Of a DNA stretch of 64,000 bases, positions 1 through 12,008 are shown one piece after another (position 1 is the stretch's first letter; each line of letters opens with the position of its first letter). A program made the translations under genes and the position numbers. The DNA is taken from contig JAEMBT020000009.1 of assembly GCA_018873245.2 (NCBI GenBank), positions 7,829,288-7,893,287 of the forward strand. The letters run 5' to 3'. This stretch comes from Archegozetes longisetosus (taxonomy: Eukaryota > Arthropoda > Arachnida > Sarcoptiformes > Trhypochthoniidae). The notes under the pieces are model-generated. The model was not told the DNA's origin, ran no database searches, and saw nothing but the letters and a program-made list of their open reading frames with translations.

Positions 1-1287
1 TTATGAACACTGTTTTCGTATATCAATTGTTTGTCTTTTTAAAAACTATAATAAATTCATAAGTCATTTATGAGCTGAGAGGAGATATGAATTTTTAAAT
101 ATATTTAATTTTTTGACGTCAACCATTAAAAATTCATATCTCTTTTCAGCCTTCATATTTTTGAAAAAAATTCTTTTTGCTTTCAATTCTATTCTTCAAA
201 AGCTTTAATTTGATATCTGTATTGGCTTGGTAAGCGATTAGACGAAATCTGACTAACTCCTTTGTAAAAGCATAAATTTTTAAAAATCTTTTTTCTAATA
301 TTTTCATAAATTTAGCATATTAATCGTTAATCGGGGTAGATAAACTTTATTTTAGTGAAAACCGCGTTTAGATTGGATAACTATTTCAAAAGTTATTGAG
401 GTTTGAATACCAGCAGTTAGTTTCTAAACTGAATTTGTTTGTTCCAAATGAATATATTAATACTATGCAATGAAATAAAATTTTCTGGTAGAGTTTACTA
501 GAAGGAGGTCAGGACAACAAATTTTTAACCCACCCTAATATTAATTAAGATTTGAAAGTAGTTCTGAATCAAACAGTTTGAATATAACTAAAAATGAAAA
601 TCTTTGATTACGAAACGATCACTTTTATAATGAAGCCCCATTTTGCAAAATCTTATCAACATTAAGTGATTCTCAATTGTTTTAGTGTATTTAAAACTAT
701 ATCATTTCTTGTTATTTAATCAACCATTAGATAGCCTTTACGTTAACTGATGTCTCTCTAAACTGCTTTGTGTCTTATAATATGACTTAGAATAGGAGTA
801 GAGATTGAAATAATTTTTCCCTATAACTATAGTTGATTTGCTGTTTTCTATATTCAGCGCATTTTATTCAAATTTTTGACTTTATTATGCTTTCACAACT
901 TCGGATCACATCAAACAATTAATTTTTATTTTTGAAACCTTCCTATCAAATTAGAGATGCAGTAACTCAATATAATGAACCATTGCTCAATTATCGACTA
1001 AATCAGAAACGTTAATATGATATCTTCTATATGTGGAACAAATGTAAATATATAAATGGTCAAAATGTAATACACTATTAGCCTACTTCGACAGCAATCT
1101 CAAAGCAATACACAATTGGTGAGCGAATGCAATCTGTTATTTATGTTGTATGCAAATTGATTTATGAACATATTTATGCACATAAATAGTTTGTTTTTAA
1201 ACAATACTTTGTGTGAACTTCGTTTCACAGTTATTATAAAACTGTGTAATTTTTTCAGTAGGCGATAATCAGGTCTCTTGTGTTGAT
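1..1287. other. Non-coding flank of the upstream duplication unit
   Basis: I see no supportable gene. Positions 80-150 hold a short inverted repeat (a GGAGATATGAATTTTTA-like arm and its complement). Positions 430-545 match one arm of the inverted-repeat element at 12,009-12,882. From about 760 the sequence has no counterpart in the downstream unit. Confidence 0.5.
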
Positions 1288-1742
1288 TCATTAGTTTCCT
1301 ATTCTGAGGACATTAACTCTTCAATTTTTAATCCTTCTGATGGGACATTGCTTTCAGAAGTAGGTGAGGCAGTGCTATTTTCAGAAACTGAATTTGCAGA
1401 TTGAGTAGTAGCAGGAATACTATCACTGCTTACAGTACTAATTCAGTTGTCATCAATAGTTTCGTTATTTGATTGAAACTGCGATTTCTTGTAGTAGTAA
1501 CCAGTTTTCTTTTTGTGTTTCAATTTTTCGGCCATCATCCGATCACCAGATTTCGAGACTTCCTCTTTATGACAATTATTATAGTTTATGTTCCATATTT
1601 TTCTTATAAGTTGATGGTTTTTCGTGGAAATCTGATGCTTCTCCAGCATTCCCAGAATGAGATATTCTATGAATTATATTAGGCTTACTATTATTATAAG
1701 TAGAGTTGGACTCAGTTTCATGTATTGTCTGCTCAACTAGTG
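1288..1742 (-). pseudogene. Decayed coding-like fragment, unknown family
   Basis: Read on the minus strand, this stretch has coding-like composition (many Ser, Thr, Asn, Glu and Lys codons) in long runs broken by stops and a frame change. One piece reads about 68 codons open (1,649-1,443) and includes a Lys-rich patch followed by GYYYKKSQFQS. The next piece continues after a stop with a Ser/Thr/Pro-rich run. It lies in the part of the upstream unit that the downstream unit lacks, so it probably arrived with a mobile element. I cannot name the family; a retroelement-derived polyprotein piece is possible. No start, splice sites or catalytic motif can be defended. Confidence 0.25.
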
Positions 1743-2058
1743 GTAACACGAATAATGGTTTGAAGTCTATTTCATTTTGAGCCCATTTCCATGACCTATC
1801 GCATATAAGTCTTATTGCACATGATATGTTTCAAAGCATTTCATCCGACATATTCTTTACAAATTGCTGAGGACAGGCACTCGTGAGTACAATTTCATTC
1901 GTTTCAGTTTATCCGTTGAAGATTTGATCAAATATTATTAATATTATTGATGGACTTGAAAAAAATGATTTTATGCATGATATCTTGATATTCAAGTAAA
2001 ACACTATTATGTTTGGGAATATGGACACAATGTTTGAAATCGTTTATGAAAGTGAAAG

Positions 2059-2085
2059 GGGAGAGGGAGAGAGAGAGAGAGAGAA
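2059..2085. repeat. (GA)n microsatellite
   Basis: Imperfect then perfect GA dinucleotide run. Confidence 0.85.
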
Positions 2086-2199
2086 TAGTGCACTATCAAA
2101 AGGCTCTAACATTAAAGTTAATGTTTATGAGTAAAGTTATACTTATAAGTTATTGCTAAACTCTTTAGTATTTTTAAATATGAGCTTAATGTATTGTAA

Positions 2200-2207
<8 letters not shown>

Positions 2208-2242
<35 letters not shown>
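2208..2242. repeat. (CA)n microsatellite
   Basis: About 17 CA repeats. The same place in the downstream unit holds a long (CT)n tract (13,083-13,136), so the two units carry different dinucleotide repeats at the homologous spot. Confidence 0.9.
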
Positions 2243-2246
<4 letters not shown>

Positions 2247-3103
2247 ATTTCATTTGGTGTTTAGAGCAAATCTAGACTTCTCGTAATGCATCGGATTTTA
2301 AAGCCCAAATTTGACTTTCAGCACTAAGCTCACAGATTTCAATACCACTAATAAGTATAAAGATTAAGAGTTGTTTTTAACCAATTGAATTTCGCCCGTA
2401 CCAACAAAAGACATAAAAGTCGTTATAATCGCCAAGTTTTTCAAACTTGCCCTTTTGTGATCAAAAACAGCTTGACATAACCGATGTGAGAGTCAAACAC
2501 TAAAATTTCAAGAATAACTCGACATTATGGATCTAGTTAAAAAGAGTTGTTCATGCTCTGCGCTACACAAGCTTGAGAAATATCTAAATAAAAATCCTAG
2601 TTTAGAAAAGCTCAGAAATAGTTGAGATATTAATTTGAAAATAAAACCATTTAACTGCACCCCTTAATTGTGCTGCAGTTGAAATAAGTTTTCAATGTTT
2701 AACCAAACTCTCAATGATAGAATAGGAAAATTAAGCAACGAAGCCATAGAAAGATTATCTTAAAATATAACCATTTTTGCAGTAATCAACTCTTTCATAA
2801 AGATCTATCATAAATACTGAATAATAAAATTGTTGCCAACAAATAAACATCAAGAAATATTTTCTTGACAAAAATTCCTATAATTTTATGATCAATCGAA
2901 AACAGGCTCTATTCAATATTTGTTCATTGGCTCTTATTTATACATGTTTCGAGCCTAATTTTCAAATGATAATTATTCTCATTATCAGAATGAAAAACCG
3001 AAAATGTGCGTTTCTTTAAAGAAGATGCAGAAAGATTATTATTACATTTTTAAAATGTGGAATCGGATTTACAAGTATTATTTTTAGAGAATAAACCATC
3101 CAA

Positions 3104-3452
3104 TCCAATTTGTAGTAGATATAAGAAAATTACGAATGATTAATTTTTTCATATAAATTTCTATATAAATGTGACTTAAAATACATGTTCCTCTCAAGTC
3201 AATGCCTTTTAACTGCATTTTTCATATAAAGTATTTTATGTGTAAACATCTATAATACAAAAAATTAATATCTAAATAGATTTAAATCGTGAAAAATAAA
3301 AATATAATTCCCATATTAAATACTTTATATGAAAAATACAATCACAAAGCTTTTCCATTGACTTAAGGGAAGCACATATTTAAAATTATGTTCATATAAG
3401 AGGTTATGTGAAAAAATAAATTACAGTTTTCTAATTTCTACTACAAATCAAT
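3104..3452. mobile_element. Foldback/MITE-like palindromic element, upstream copy
   Basis: Two arms of about 170 bases are near-complementary. The left arm starts TTTGTAGTAGAT and the right arm ends with the complement, TTCTACTACAAAT; inside both is the TTTCATATAAAGTATTT motif and its complement. The same structure occupies the homologous place in the other unit (14,708-15,056), so it predates the duplication. There is no coding capacity. Confidence 0.65.
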
Positions 3453-3471
3453 TTTTATGCTTTTCTAAAAG

Positions 3472-4180
3472 CGTAGTACGACTTTTGAGCGCGAGCTTTT
3501 GAGCGCACGACTTTTGAGCGCAATTACTTATTCAGAGATATCTAACTTTTTATTACCTTTTATTTCAGTCTATGATTTTCATGTAATAATATATCATTTA
3601 CGAAAGTAGTTTGAAATAATATCTCATAATTCAATTTCCAGGTTTGGCTTGGGTTACAATTTGGTAAAGCCAGGTTTACCCATTTTCGAGGGGATTAGGT
3701 CTCGGTGGCCAGAAGTGGTCAGGTTCGGGTTGGAAGTAGTCAAGTGTGGTACTAAAATGTTCAGCTCGACGAACTGAATCCAGCGTTGTATTACACTTGG
3801 AGGTAGGGGGTCGGAAACTCCTTAGACCCATTAGCCCGGATTTACCCCTTTAAACTTGAAATTTTCAGTTATTTTAGTTTTTAAAAAATAATTAAAACGT
3901 ATTTCTGTTCATATTATTTCCACTAATTTTATCGAAGAATCAAAATTTTTTTAAAGGAAACCATTAACTTGAATTATAACTGCAATTCTATAATTAACTT
4001 TCAACTTGAAAATAAACTTTTACCTAAAAAAATATATTTTGCTCGAAAGTGTCTTGAATTAGAACATAGTTGCGATGAAAAGTCGTGCGCTAAAAAGTCC
4101 CGCGCTGAAAAGGTATTGCGCTTAAAAGTCTGCGCTGAAAAGTCGTGCGCTCAAAATGTTGCGCTCAAAAGTCGTGGAAC
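3472..4180. mobile_element. Copy-specific insertion with tandem-repeat inverted ends
   Basis: Absent from the homologous site near 15,065. The left end (3,478-3,523) contains about three tandem units of the type CGACTTTTGAGCGCA. The right end (4,072-4,176) contains about seven units of the complement (TGCGCTCAAAAGTCG type). The terminal inverted repeats are thus themselves short tandem arrays. The flanks read CTTTTCTAAAAG and CCTTCCAAAAG, which could be a degenerate target-site duplication of about 9-10 bp. The interior (about 3,640-3,850) is less AT-rich than its surroundings and has no clear coding sequence. The superfamily is undetermined; hAT- or Mutator-like non-autonomous elements are candidates. 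Confidence 0.65.
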
Positions 4181-5709
4181 CTTCCAAAAGTCATATTAGT
4201 ATATCTGATACCATGTTTTAAAAATATAATCAAAACCTTTAGAGTAGCACATATTTTAAGATATCTGAAGATTGATTAACTGATGAATCATCAAAATAAG
4301 TATCTAAAACATTAATGAAAATATTAGAGATATTCGACAATATAATCATTAAATAAGAAATTTTATCTTTGAAAATAAAATTAAATATAATAATTATATT
4401 TGCATTTCGACAGATTTGTATTTGTAATTCAAGACAAAATAGTAAACGATGGTAAAAGTAGTCAATAAAATCATTTTTCCTTCGTTATTAGTCACCCTCA
4501 TTATTATATTAGTGGTTGGCTTCTGTTTAATAACAGTCATCTATTATGAAGCAAAGACAACATTTATTAAATCTCAATCAGGAAAATTAACGGGAATTAC
4601 AGTCAAAAGATTAGGAAAGAGTATTAATTGTTATTACGGTATACCATATGCTGAACCACCAGTTGGAGAATTAAGATTCAAAAAACCAGTACCAAAGAAG
4701 CCATGGACAGGTTTACAACTCTTTAATCTTATAAATTATGAATATTAAAAATCTCATAGTTATTACTTAAATATAATTGTTGAACATTGAAACAATACAA
4801 ATGTTGAGTTTATTTCTTAATTAGGTGTATTGGAAGCAGTTAAACAACCGAATCGATGCATGCAAAAGGAAAGTTTCGAAAATAATTTAATCAACAGATA
4901 TAAGAACTTGGCTGAAGTATTCATCAGGAATACGCATGATATGAATGTTCAGCAAAATAATTTGATCAGTGAAGACTGTTTGTATTTGAATATATTCGTG
5001 AATTCAAATTCAAGTTCGAGCTCCAATCGAACTGTTATGGTTTGGATACATGGTGGAGGTTTCATATTTGGATCTGGAAGTTTCATTCTATACGATGGAC
5101 CAACTCTGGCTGCATTCAGTGATGTAATTGTAGTTACTATGAATTATCGACTTGGAATTTTCGGGTTTTTATCAGCAAATCTACCAAGACTGCAAGGAAA
5201 TTATGGACTCCATGACCAAGTGATGGCACTTCAATGGATTAAGAATAATATCAAAGCTTTTGGGGGTGATCCTAATAATATTGTGATATTTGGTGAAGAT
5301 GCTGGTGGTATGAATGTAGGCTTTCATCTGATTTCTAAATCGAGTAGAAATCTGTTCAACAGAGCAATTCTCGAAAGTGGTAATGCTACTAATTGGTTAA
5401 GCATTAAAGCTGGAGATTCTATAAGAAATGCTGCCATTGAAGTAATAAAAAGCTTATCATATCCTTTGCCATCAAAAAAAGGACATTAATTCTACTCAAG
5501 AAATTTCAAGTTCCAGTATATCTTGTTTGAGGAATGCTTCAGCTGAACATTTACTTGAGTTACAAAACGAATTTCAGGAAAGGTTAGTCACTTTTTTACC
5601 GACAGAAGATAAAGATTTCTTTGGTGGTCATCCTTTTGATATAGTGAAAGGGCATAAATTTGCTAAAAATATAGAGATTATTATTGGCTCAAACTCAATG
5701 GAAGGTACA

Positions 5710-6337
5710 TTCTTGGGGTTTTATTTTGTGACACCGTACGCTACCTTCTCATAAAAATCCTCAGTCAAATAATACGCAATTTACTGACTAATTTATATCA
5801 AACATTTAACTTTTGGTAAACTTTGGTTTATAATAACACAAAGTATGTATCAACCCACGCGTTTTTTAGTAGATGAAAACGACTTTAATACTCAAAGAAC
5901 TCGAATAGTCTAGAGTTTGGGATAGAAGAAAAGCTTGCGAGCAGTAACCAGAGAGGTTGATTGTGGTCATGAAACAGTCAGAAAAATAGTTAACAATTTC
6001 CTAATTCATAACACTATTGAACCAAAGAAAAGGATAAGGAAACAGGAAATAACTGAACGAAGTCGTAAAATTATTGATGCCCTTTACAGTAATTTAGTTA
6101 TTAATGAAAACCAATTATAATATTAAAAAAATCACCGGAAATTATTTCCCAGATTAAATATCACATACAAAGATTGTTATTTGTAATGTTCTCGTGCGAA
6201 TTTTGTCTGATACCACAAAAAATATTGTATTATTAATCAATCAGAATTAAATTTCTATTATTCAGTATGTATTGCTGGCTGTTCATATAAGTTATATGAA
6301 AGGTTGCATACGGTGTCTCAAAATAAAATCCCAAGAC
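5710..6337. mobile_element. Tc1/mariner-like non-autonomous element inside the pseudogene
   Basis: The ends are inverted repeats of about 30 bp: the left reads TCTTGGGGTTTTATTTTG then GACACCGTACGC, and the right is the complement of TCTTGGGATTTTATTTTG then GACACCGTATGC. The inserted block is missing from the downstream gene. The bases TACA appear on both sides (5706-5709 and 6338-6341), so the target duplication is either TACA or a TA with slightly ragged ends. At 628 bp it is too short for a full transposase and keeps only an N-terminal remnant. Confidence 0.8.
5935..6120 (+). pseudogene. Transposase N-terminal remnant (helix-turn-helix)
   Basis: About 60 codons lie inside the 628-bp element. 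The segment with EVDCGHETVRKIVNNF resembles the DNA-binding helix-turn-helix of Tc1/mariner-type transposases, followed by a basic linker (KKRIRKQEITERSRK) and a stop. No catalytic DDE region remains. The reading starts at a non-ATG codon, so it is a relic. The match is by motif recognition only. Confidence 0.45.
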
Positions 6338-7090
6338 TACAATATTAGAAAGATTCATTCACGTTTTGTCGAGTTCGTATCTTATGCGCTATTTTCGCAC
6401 AAATGGGACCACTCGAACAGTTTTGGTTAATGGATGAGATTCCTCCTGGTTTTACGAGAGATGCTGTTCTTAAGAATATCGAAATTATAACTCCAGAGGC
6501 TCACCGATCATTCTTTGTTTCAGTACTAAATTCTTCGTTTGAAGACATTGAAGATAAGAATGATTATGTCAGTCATTGGTACAGATACATCGAATTTCTT
6601 GAAAACATTGGTTTTGTTTGTCCTGATTATGTATTTATTAATCATTATTCATCATTTGGTGCAGAAGTTTATTATTATGAGTTCAGGACAAGACCGTCTA
6701 TTGCTGACTGGAGCCCAGAGTGGGCTAACGGAGCCATACACACGGATGAATCATTCTGTGTCTTTGGAGTTCCTTTAGTAACTGGCAATTTATTTGAAGA
6801 ACAAGAAATTGAATTGAGTAAAGAAATAATGAGTGCATGGACTCAATTCGCAATCGATGGGTCAGTCATGACAATCATGTAGTTTATGTAGTTTATTAGA
6901 ATATTTCATTTCTTGAACATGACTTTAACTTTGTTGATACTTTGAAAGAGTGGCTAAATTTGGTAAGAATTCATGGGTTGAATATAAAGAAGATCCTCTC
7001 TATATGTCGGTGGATTTGGGAAATAGTACTTTGAAAAAGGATTTCCTGGCTTTAAATGTGGACGCTTTAAGCAGCTTTATGAACAATTGA

Positions 7091-9187
7091 GAGTTCGAGC
7101 CTCCAGATATGAATTTTTTTCAAGATTGTTAATTTTCAATTCGTGATTCATACAATCAATAAGTTTAGTCGCTTATTGTCATATTTTATCAGTTTGGCAT
7201 AATATCTGCACGACAGCATAGCCTAAATCTTCGGTTAATTTGTATGATTATAATGAACTAACAATTAGTTGATTAATGTATATGTTGAAATTCTTAATTT
7301 TATTTAATGTTCTCACTTAACTGCCCATAAAAATATTGTTCAGTGCCCAATGAATTTTGTTCAGCCTCCATTGTGTTGTACATGTGTTGTGCAAATGGTA
7401 CTCAACGTAGAAATTGGTAAAACGTTTTTATCCATAGGAACTCAATAAACTTATAGGTAGACTTAATCATTCACAAATATAGCATTTGTTGTTATATTTA
7501 AAAATTATTATATTTTGACATTTTTCACCGCTTCATAGGTCACAATAAAATATTTTTACATTCAATCATATCTGGAAGTGGCTTCATATTAAATTTTCAA
7601 AAATGAACGCCACTATTTTTCAGTAGTCCTTTCATTCATTTAATATTAAGTTTTACACCAAATTAGGTATAATTGGGGCTACTTAAATGAAAACTTTAGG
7701 TATAACATCACAATTAAGACAAGCGTCACTTGAAAACTTCGGACATTTACAGTTTTTAACCTTCTCTCTATTATACTATTAGGCTTTATTAAATTTTTCG
7801 TACGTCAGACTGAAAAATTAGTATTGATTTAGCTAAAAAATGTTACTATAAAAAACATTTAAGTCTGTTTTCCAACTTTACCCTTTGTTATTAATTAATT
7901 TGAAAGATCAATTCTTTCGAAGTAGAATTTCTAAATTCTTATTTACATCATAATTGATAAATATTTTGCATTATATTTTTATCAACAACCAGTTAAATTC
8001 TATGATTAAAAAAATTTAGGTTTAAATACATATCAAGTTTTGTCAATTTTTATGTTCCATATCATATATATAACGTTTATATGTTATGTTACGCAATATT
8101 TAATTATGTTCAAACCTGACTATTTATCATATTGAATTAGCAAAATCCATTAGTTTAACTTTAACTAAATTCTAGTAATAGGTTCAACACTTATTATTGT
8201 ATTCTTAATATTGTTATAAGATTTGAATGAGTGATCTTTTAATCGATCATTTTTATAACAAATAAAGAAGGATAATATTTTTCTATGGATGTCTGAACCC
8301 AGTCCGATTTCAATGAGTGGCATATCATTTGAAATTTAATGCTGAACACAAAAGTCTCTAGGCACTTTTTACCAAAATCAACAGTTTTTGAGTTATGAGG
8401 GAAAAATCGCCTTATGTTAAAAATAAATTTTTTCGTGTTTTTAGCCACAAAAATATAACATTTGTGTTGCCTGCTTCCTACGACGTGGAAGTAAACCCGA
8501 AGGAAGCATAAAACTAAACCAAAACTAAAAACAAACTAAAAAACTATAAAATAATTATTCTGTGTCAGTGCTATCCTCATAGAGGGGTGTTGGCCCTGCC
8601 CCGTTCACTTTTTAAACATTACTGGGAACACTTCTAGATTTCAAAGCTGGTGGTTTTTGGATTTAGAGACCAGTTACATAACAGTGTCAAGTGGACTATT
8701 GATGTATACATCTTGTTGAACTGAGTCTATTGGTACCCAACTTCGGGTTCTAGATCATTTGGTTTGCTAGCCATCGCTCTAAGCATGTCTTATATTTTAT
8801 GACCTAGTTGCCTTCCTATAACTCTATAGAGGCTTCCTCCATGGTACGGATCTAATTCGGCTTTGAGAGACCATTCTAGATATATGAATATTAAAGGGTT
8901 TTGGCTTTAATACGCATAAATTTTAATTGCCGTTCTGAACCTTTTGGAGCTTATAACTCGGAAACGGAATAAGATAGACTATAAGTTATATATATATATA
9001 TATATTTGAACTCAGCAAAGTAAGATCTATCCAATGATACTAAAATCAGAGGGGCCCAAAAATATTGATCTTCTTTTATTTTTTCTTATTTGAGTAATAA
9101 ATTATCAAAGGAATTGTCTAAAACTCGATTAGATGTATATTGCATTTAAGTTCTGCTGTTGAATGAAATCTTAGACTTTTATTTCAA
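7091..9187. other. Intergenic region between the duplicated units
   Basis: To about 8,270 this aligns with sequence downstream of the intact copy, with about 650 bases (7,380-8,070) found only here. From 8,270 to 9,187 it is unique. Minus-strand codons about 8,560-8,690 look coding-like, ending GAGPTPLYEDSTDTE then a stop, with other stops upstream. They are followed by a less AT-rich stretch (8,460-8,510), which could be the tail of a decayed retroelement; this is weak. A (TA)n tract lies at 8,987-9,005. Confidence 0.4.
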
Positions 9188-9260
9188 TTATGAACACTGT
9201 CTTTAAAATTAAGTTTATTCAAAAACTATAATAAATTCATGTCATTTATGAAATAAAGCT

Positions 9261-12008
9261 GCAGAAAAAGTATTGAATCAAAATCTAACAAAGTATTTAA
9301 AAATATTTCAAAATTAATATCGATGGAAAAGCCAGATATTAATTTGTAAGCTATGATTAGAATGAGTTATGTCAGAGTTAAGTAGCCTTTTGGTAACAAA
9401 TTTTGATAAAACAGTAGTTTATGAGTTGAATCAGCCGCCAATCACCAAATTAATAGCATTAACAAAATTTTGCCCTACTCGAGACCTTATAAATGATACG
9501 TTGGCCACATACTCAGATTTCAAATATTTGACTAAAGAGTTGGTCTTCTCCAGGCTTCATCTAAAGCTTTGATCATTTGCTGATTCACTTCGAATCCATT
9601 TATAATGATTTTTGGTTATATTTGAATGACTGAAATGGTTTTTTCACTCAAACAATTATTTTATAGTATAGCATTTAAATGCCTTTTTTCTAAATTCAGT
9701 TAAGATTTAGATGAAATGTGGTGTTACGTTAAGAATAACTTACCATTAATATAATTAGAAACCGAGAGTTTAGAAACATCGCCATTCTGGAATTATATAG
9801 TCCTATCCTTAATTTTTGGCGAAAATAAGCTATTGGAATATCATTAATGAACAACTGATCCTCTAACTAATGAATCAAAAATTTTCAAAAAAATCTTATT
9901 CTACTATCCTAAAATCACCGAAAAACCAAGAATTTTGATGAATTTTCGCTATTTCTTGAATAATTCAATGTTGAGCACAGTTAAAAATACTATATTTGCA
10001 CTTGTTTTTTTTTAATAATCTTTAAAATAAAATAGTTTGTCAACATTGGTGCAGGTTTTGAAATTTTCGATAAACCAATCTGGTTCATTTTTAATCTAAG
10101 GTGTCATACCTCATGAAGTGTTAGATATATGCTTAAAAGTTTAAAAGTTTAAAAGTCTTGCTCTTCGCTTCTACTAAACTTTCAATCAAGTTATTGATTA
10201 GAAATTAAAATTCATGAAAATATAAAATTTATTCGGAATTTAACTTTATTTGAAAGTTTATATGCTCCATTAGTTGAAAAAATTTTATTACATCTATCAT
10301 TTTTCGTGATAGTATAGTATAATTCCTAAATTTTATTAGAGAATTTTGAAAAATTTCAAAACATAGTTCCAAATATTTAAATAATCCTCTAGTCTTGGAC
10401 TAATTGAATATAATTTGAATGAGATAAACGTCTGCCTATCATAGGATATATTCATTTCATGTCGATATCTCACTGTTTGTCTCACCCATGACTTCAAGCT
10501 TCAATTGCAATTTTCTCAAAACATTTTTTCTCATTTTATTTAAGGTAGTATTGCATAATTCCAGAACTACGGTATATACTTTCACCTAATACTCGTAAAA
10601 GTTTTTATTTTAGTAAACCTTAAATTTTAGTGACCTGTTAACTAACAATTGATTATTTTTATGAATAAGTTTTGAGATTTAGTAATTCAATTAATTTGTG
10701 TACAGTCGACTAACGATGTACACAAACTCATACTTCTGAGCTTAAGCTTGATCTTGAGTTTAGCTTGCGAACACATTCTTTCCAGATTTATTTTTATTGA
10801 AAAAACGTTAATTACAAAGCTTTTTTTATTGAATTTCTTCCCTCTATTGGTTACAACTTTTAAAGGGCATCATTTCAGTATTTATTGATTTGTCTATTAT
10901 AAAATTTAATTAAAATTTCTATTATCAATAATTTTAAAAATTTCAAGTCATTTACTTGAATTTTTCACTTTAAATTTAACTAAACTTCAATCCAAATCAT
11001 CTCTATTGAATACAAAAAACTCTATGGCTCATATTGCATTTCATTTTAAGATTTTTTGTGTTATAGATGCCCACGAACTTTGATTGAATGGTTATATTTC
11101 CTGTGAAGAAACAGATCTAAATTATGCATATAATTCAGTAGAAGCTTAAAACTTCGAGTGGTAGTTTGAGCATAGCTTAAAGCTCACAAGCTAGAACTAG
11201 AACTTGAGCAGGACTCTAAACAACTGGGCTTAGAGCTTTCTCTCAAAGCTCAAAATATGCGAAAAACTAGTTCAAAAGTCAAACTAGCTTCAATGCAATG
11301 CATCATTACAGTCGACTGATCAGATGTGTTGTACAGAAAAGGCTACACTAATTACAATTTTATTAAAAACGGTTTTAAGTTTTAAAACCCACTTAAAACC
11401 TGAAGCACGTTATAAAACTTATGTACAATCAATTTTTAAAGCGTTTTTAGAGTCTCAACCTGTACATATCGGTCTCATTTTCTAATAATAGTAAAAATAT
11501 AGTTAATGATCTGTTACTAAGCAAAAATTCAGCAAAACAGGAGGTGATAGTTCGGGACATCACTTACATTTGTCTCATAGTACTCATATCTTCTTCTAAA
11601 TCTAAATTATATTCAGTCAATATTTGCACTTTTATTAAATTCATAAATATGTGTCTCGTCTGAAAAGTATACGATTTCAATTTATTTAAGACAAAGAGTT
11701 AAAAGTTTGGTTTATAAGTGAAGTTCTGTTTAAGGTAAACATTTTTTAGATATTTAAATTCAATTCAGAACAAAAATACCTTCAGAAAATTAGAACTTTT
11801 TCACTTAGTCCATAATATGACAAAATTATTATTGATTTTTTATTCAAATTGTCTTAAACTTGATTTAAGATCAAATCCATAGAATTTGTCTATAACTAGA
11901 TTACTATGATTGAAGGTTTTTGAATTTGAAAATTATATAATTTTTAATTAGTTGTAAATTTACATTCAACTATTTAACTGATTTTATATTCAAGAAGTTG
12001 TATCAATA
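9261..12008. other. Non-coding stretch
   Basis: AT-rich, with no gene I can defend. A 67-codon open frame at 9,369 lacks recognisable domains. Between about 10,730 and 11,280 there are many AGCTT/GAGCTT words, and CAGTCGACT occurs at both 10,705 and 11,310, hinting at an old inverted-repeat element. Confidence 0.4.

Larger units (their letters stand above)
4449..7090 (+). pseudogene. Cholinesterase-like (carboxylesterase-family) pseudogene, upstream copy
   Basis: Same three-exon layout as the intact downstream copy: exon 1 at 4449-4710, exon 2 at 4825-6860 (interrupted), exon 3 at 6949-7090. Exon 1 encodes an N-terminal hydrophobic anchor and the family motif YGIPYAEPPVGELRF. Exon 2 opens with the EDCLYLN and HGGGF motifs. 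The nucleophile elbow reads FGEDAGG, with Asp (codon 5298-5300) where active members have Ser. Lesions relative to the other copy are: an extra A in an A-run near 5474-5482 that shifts frame to a stop ending at 5489; a 628-bp transposon at 5710-6337; one extra base near 6348; and one base lost near 7033, giving an early stop at 7088-7090. The 5' third is nearly identical to the intact copy, while the 3' half is clearly diverged. It probably makes no full-length protein, although a truncated product up to the first frameshift cannot be excluded. Confidence 0.85.
1..8270. repeat. Segmental duplication, upstream unit
   Basis: The first 60-75 bases recur at 9188. Collinear similarity to the downstream unit then resumes from about 430 (matching 12,770), runs through the esterase pseudogene and fades near 8,270 (matching 17,870). 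Similarity varies: it looks like 75-85% by eye in flanks and the gene's 3' half, and nearly perfect around the first exon. Stretches found only here include about 760-2,170, 3,472-4,180, 5,710-6,337 and about 7,380-8,070. The window opens inside this unit, so its true left edge is not seen. Confidence 0.8.

Noticed and set aside
3969..4199. 76-codon Cys/Lys-rich open frame
   Set aside because: It reads through the tandem repeat at the end of the 3,472-4,180 insertion; Cys arises from the repeated GCGC-containing unit, not from a Cys-rich protein.
9369..9572. 67-codon frame downstream of the pseudogene
   Set aside because: Plausible composition but no domain, no splice partner and no conservation in the other duplication unit.
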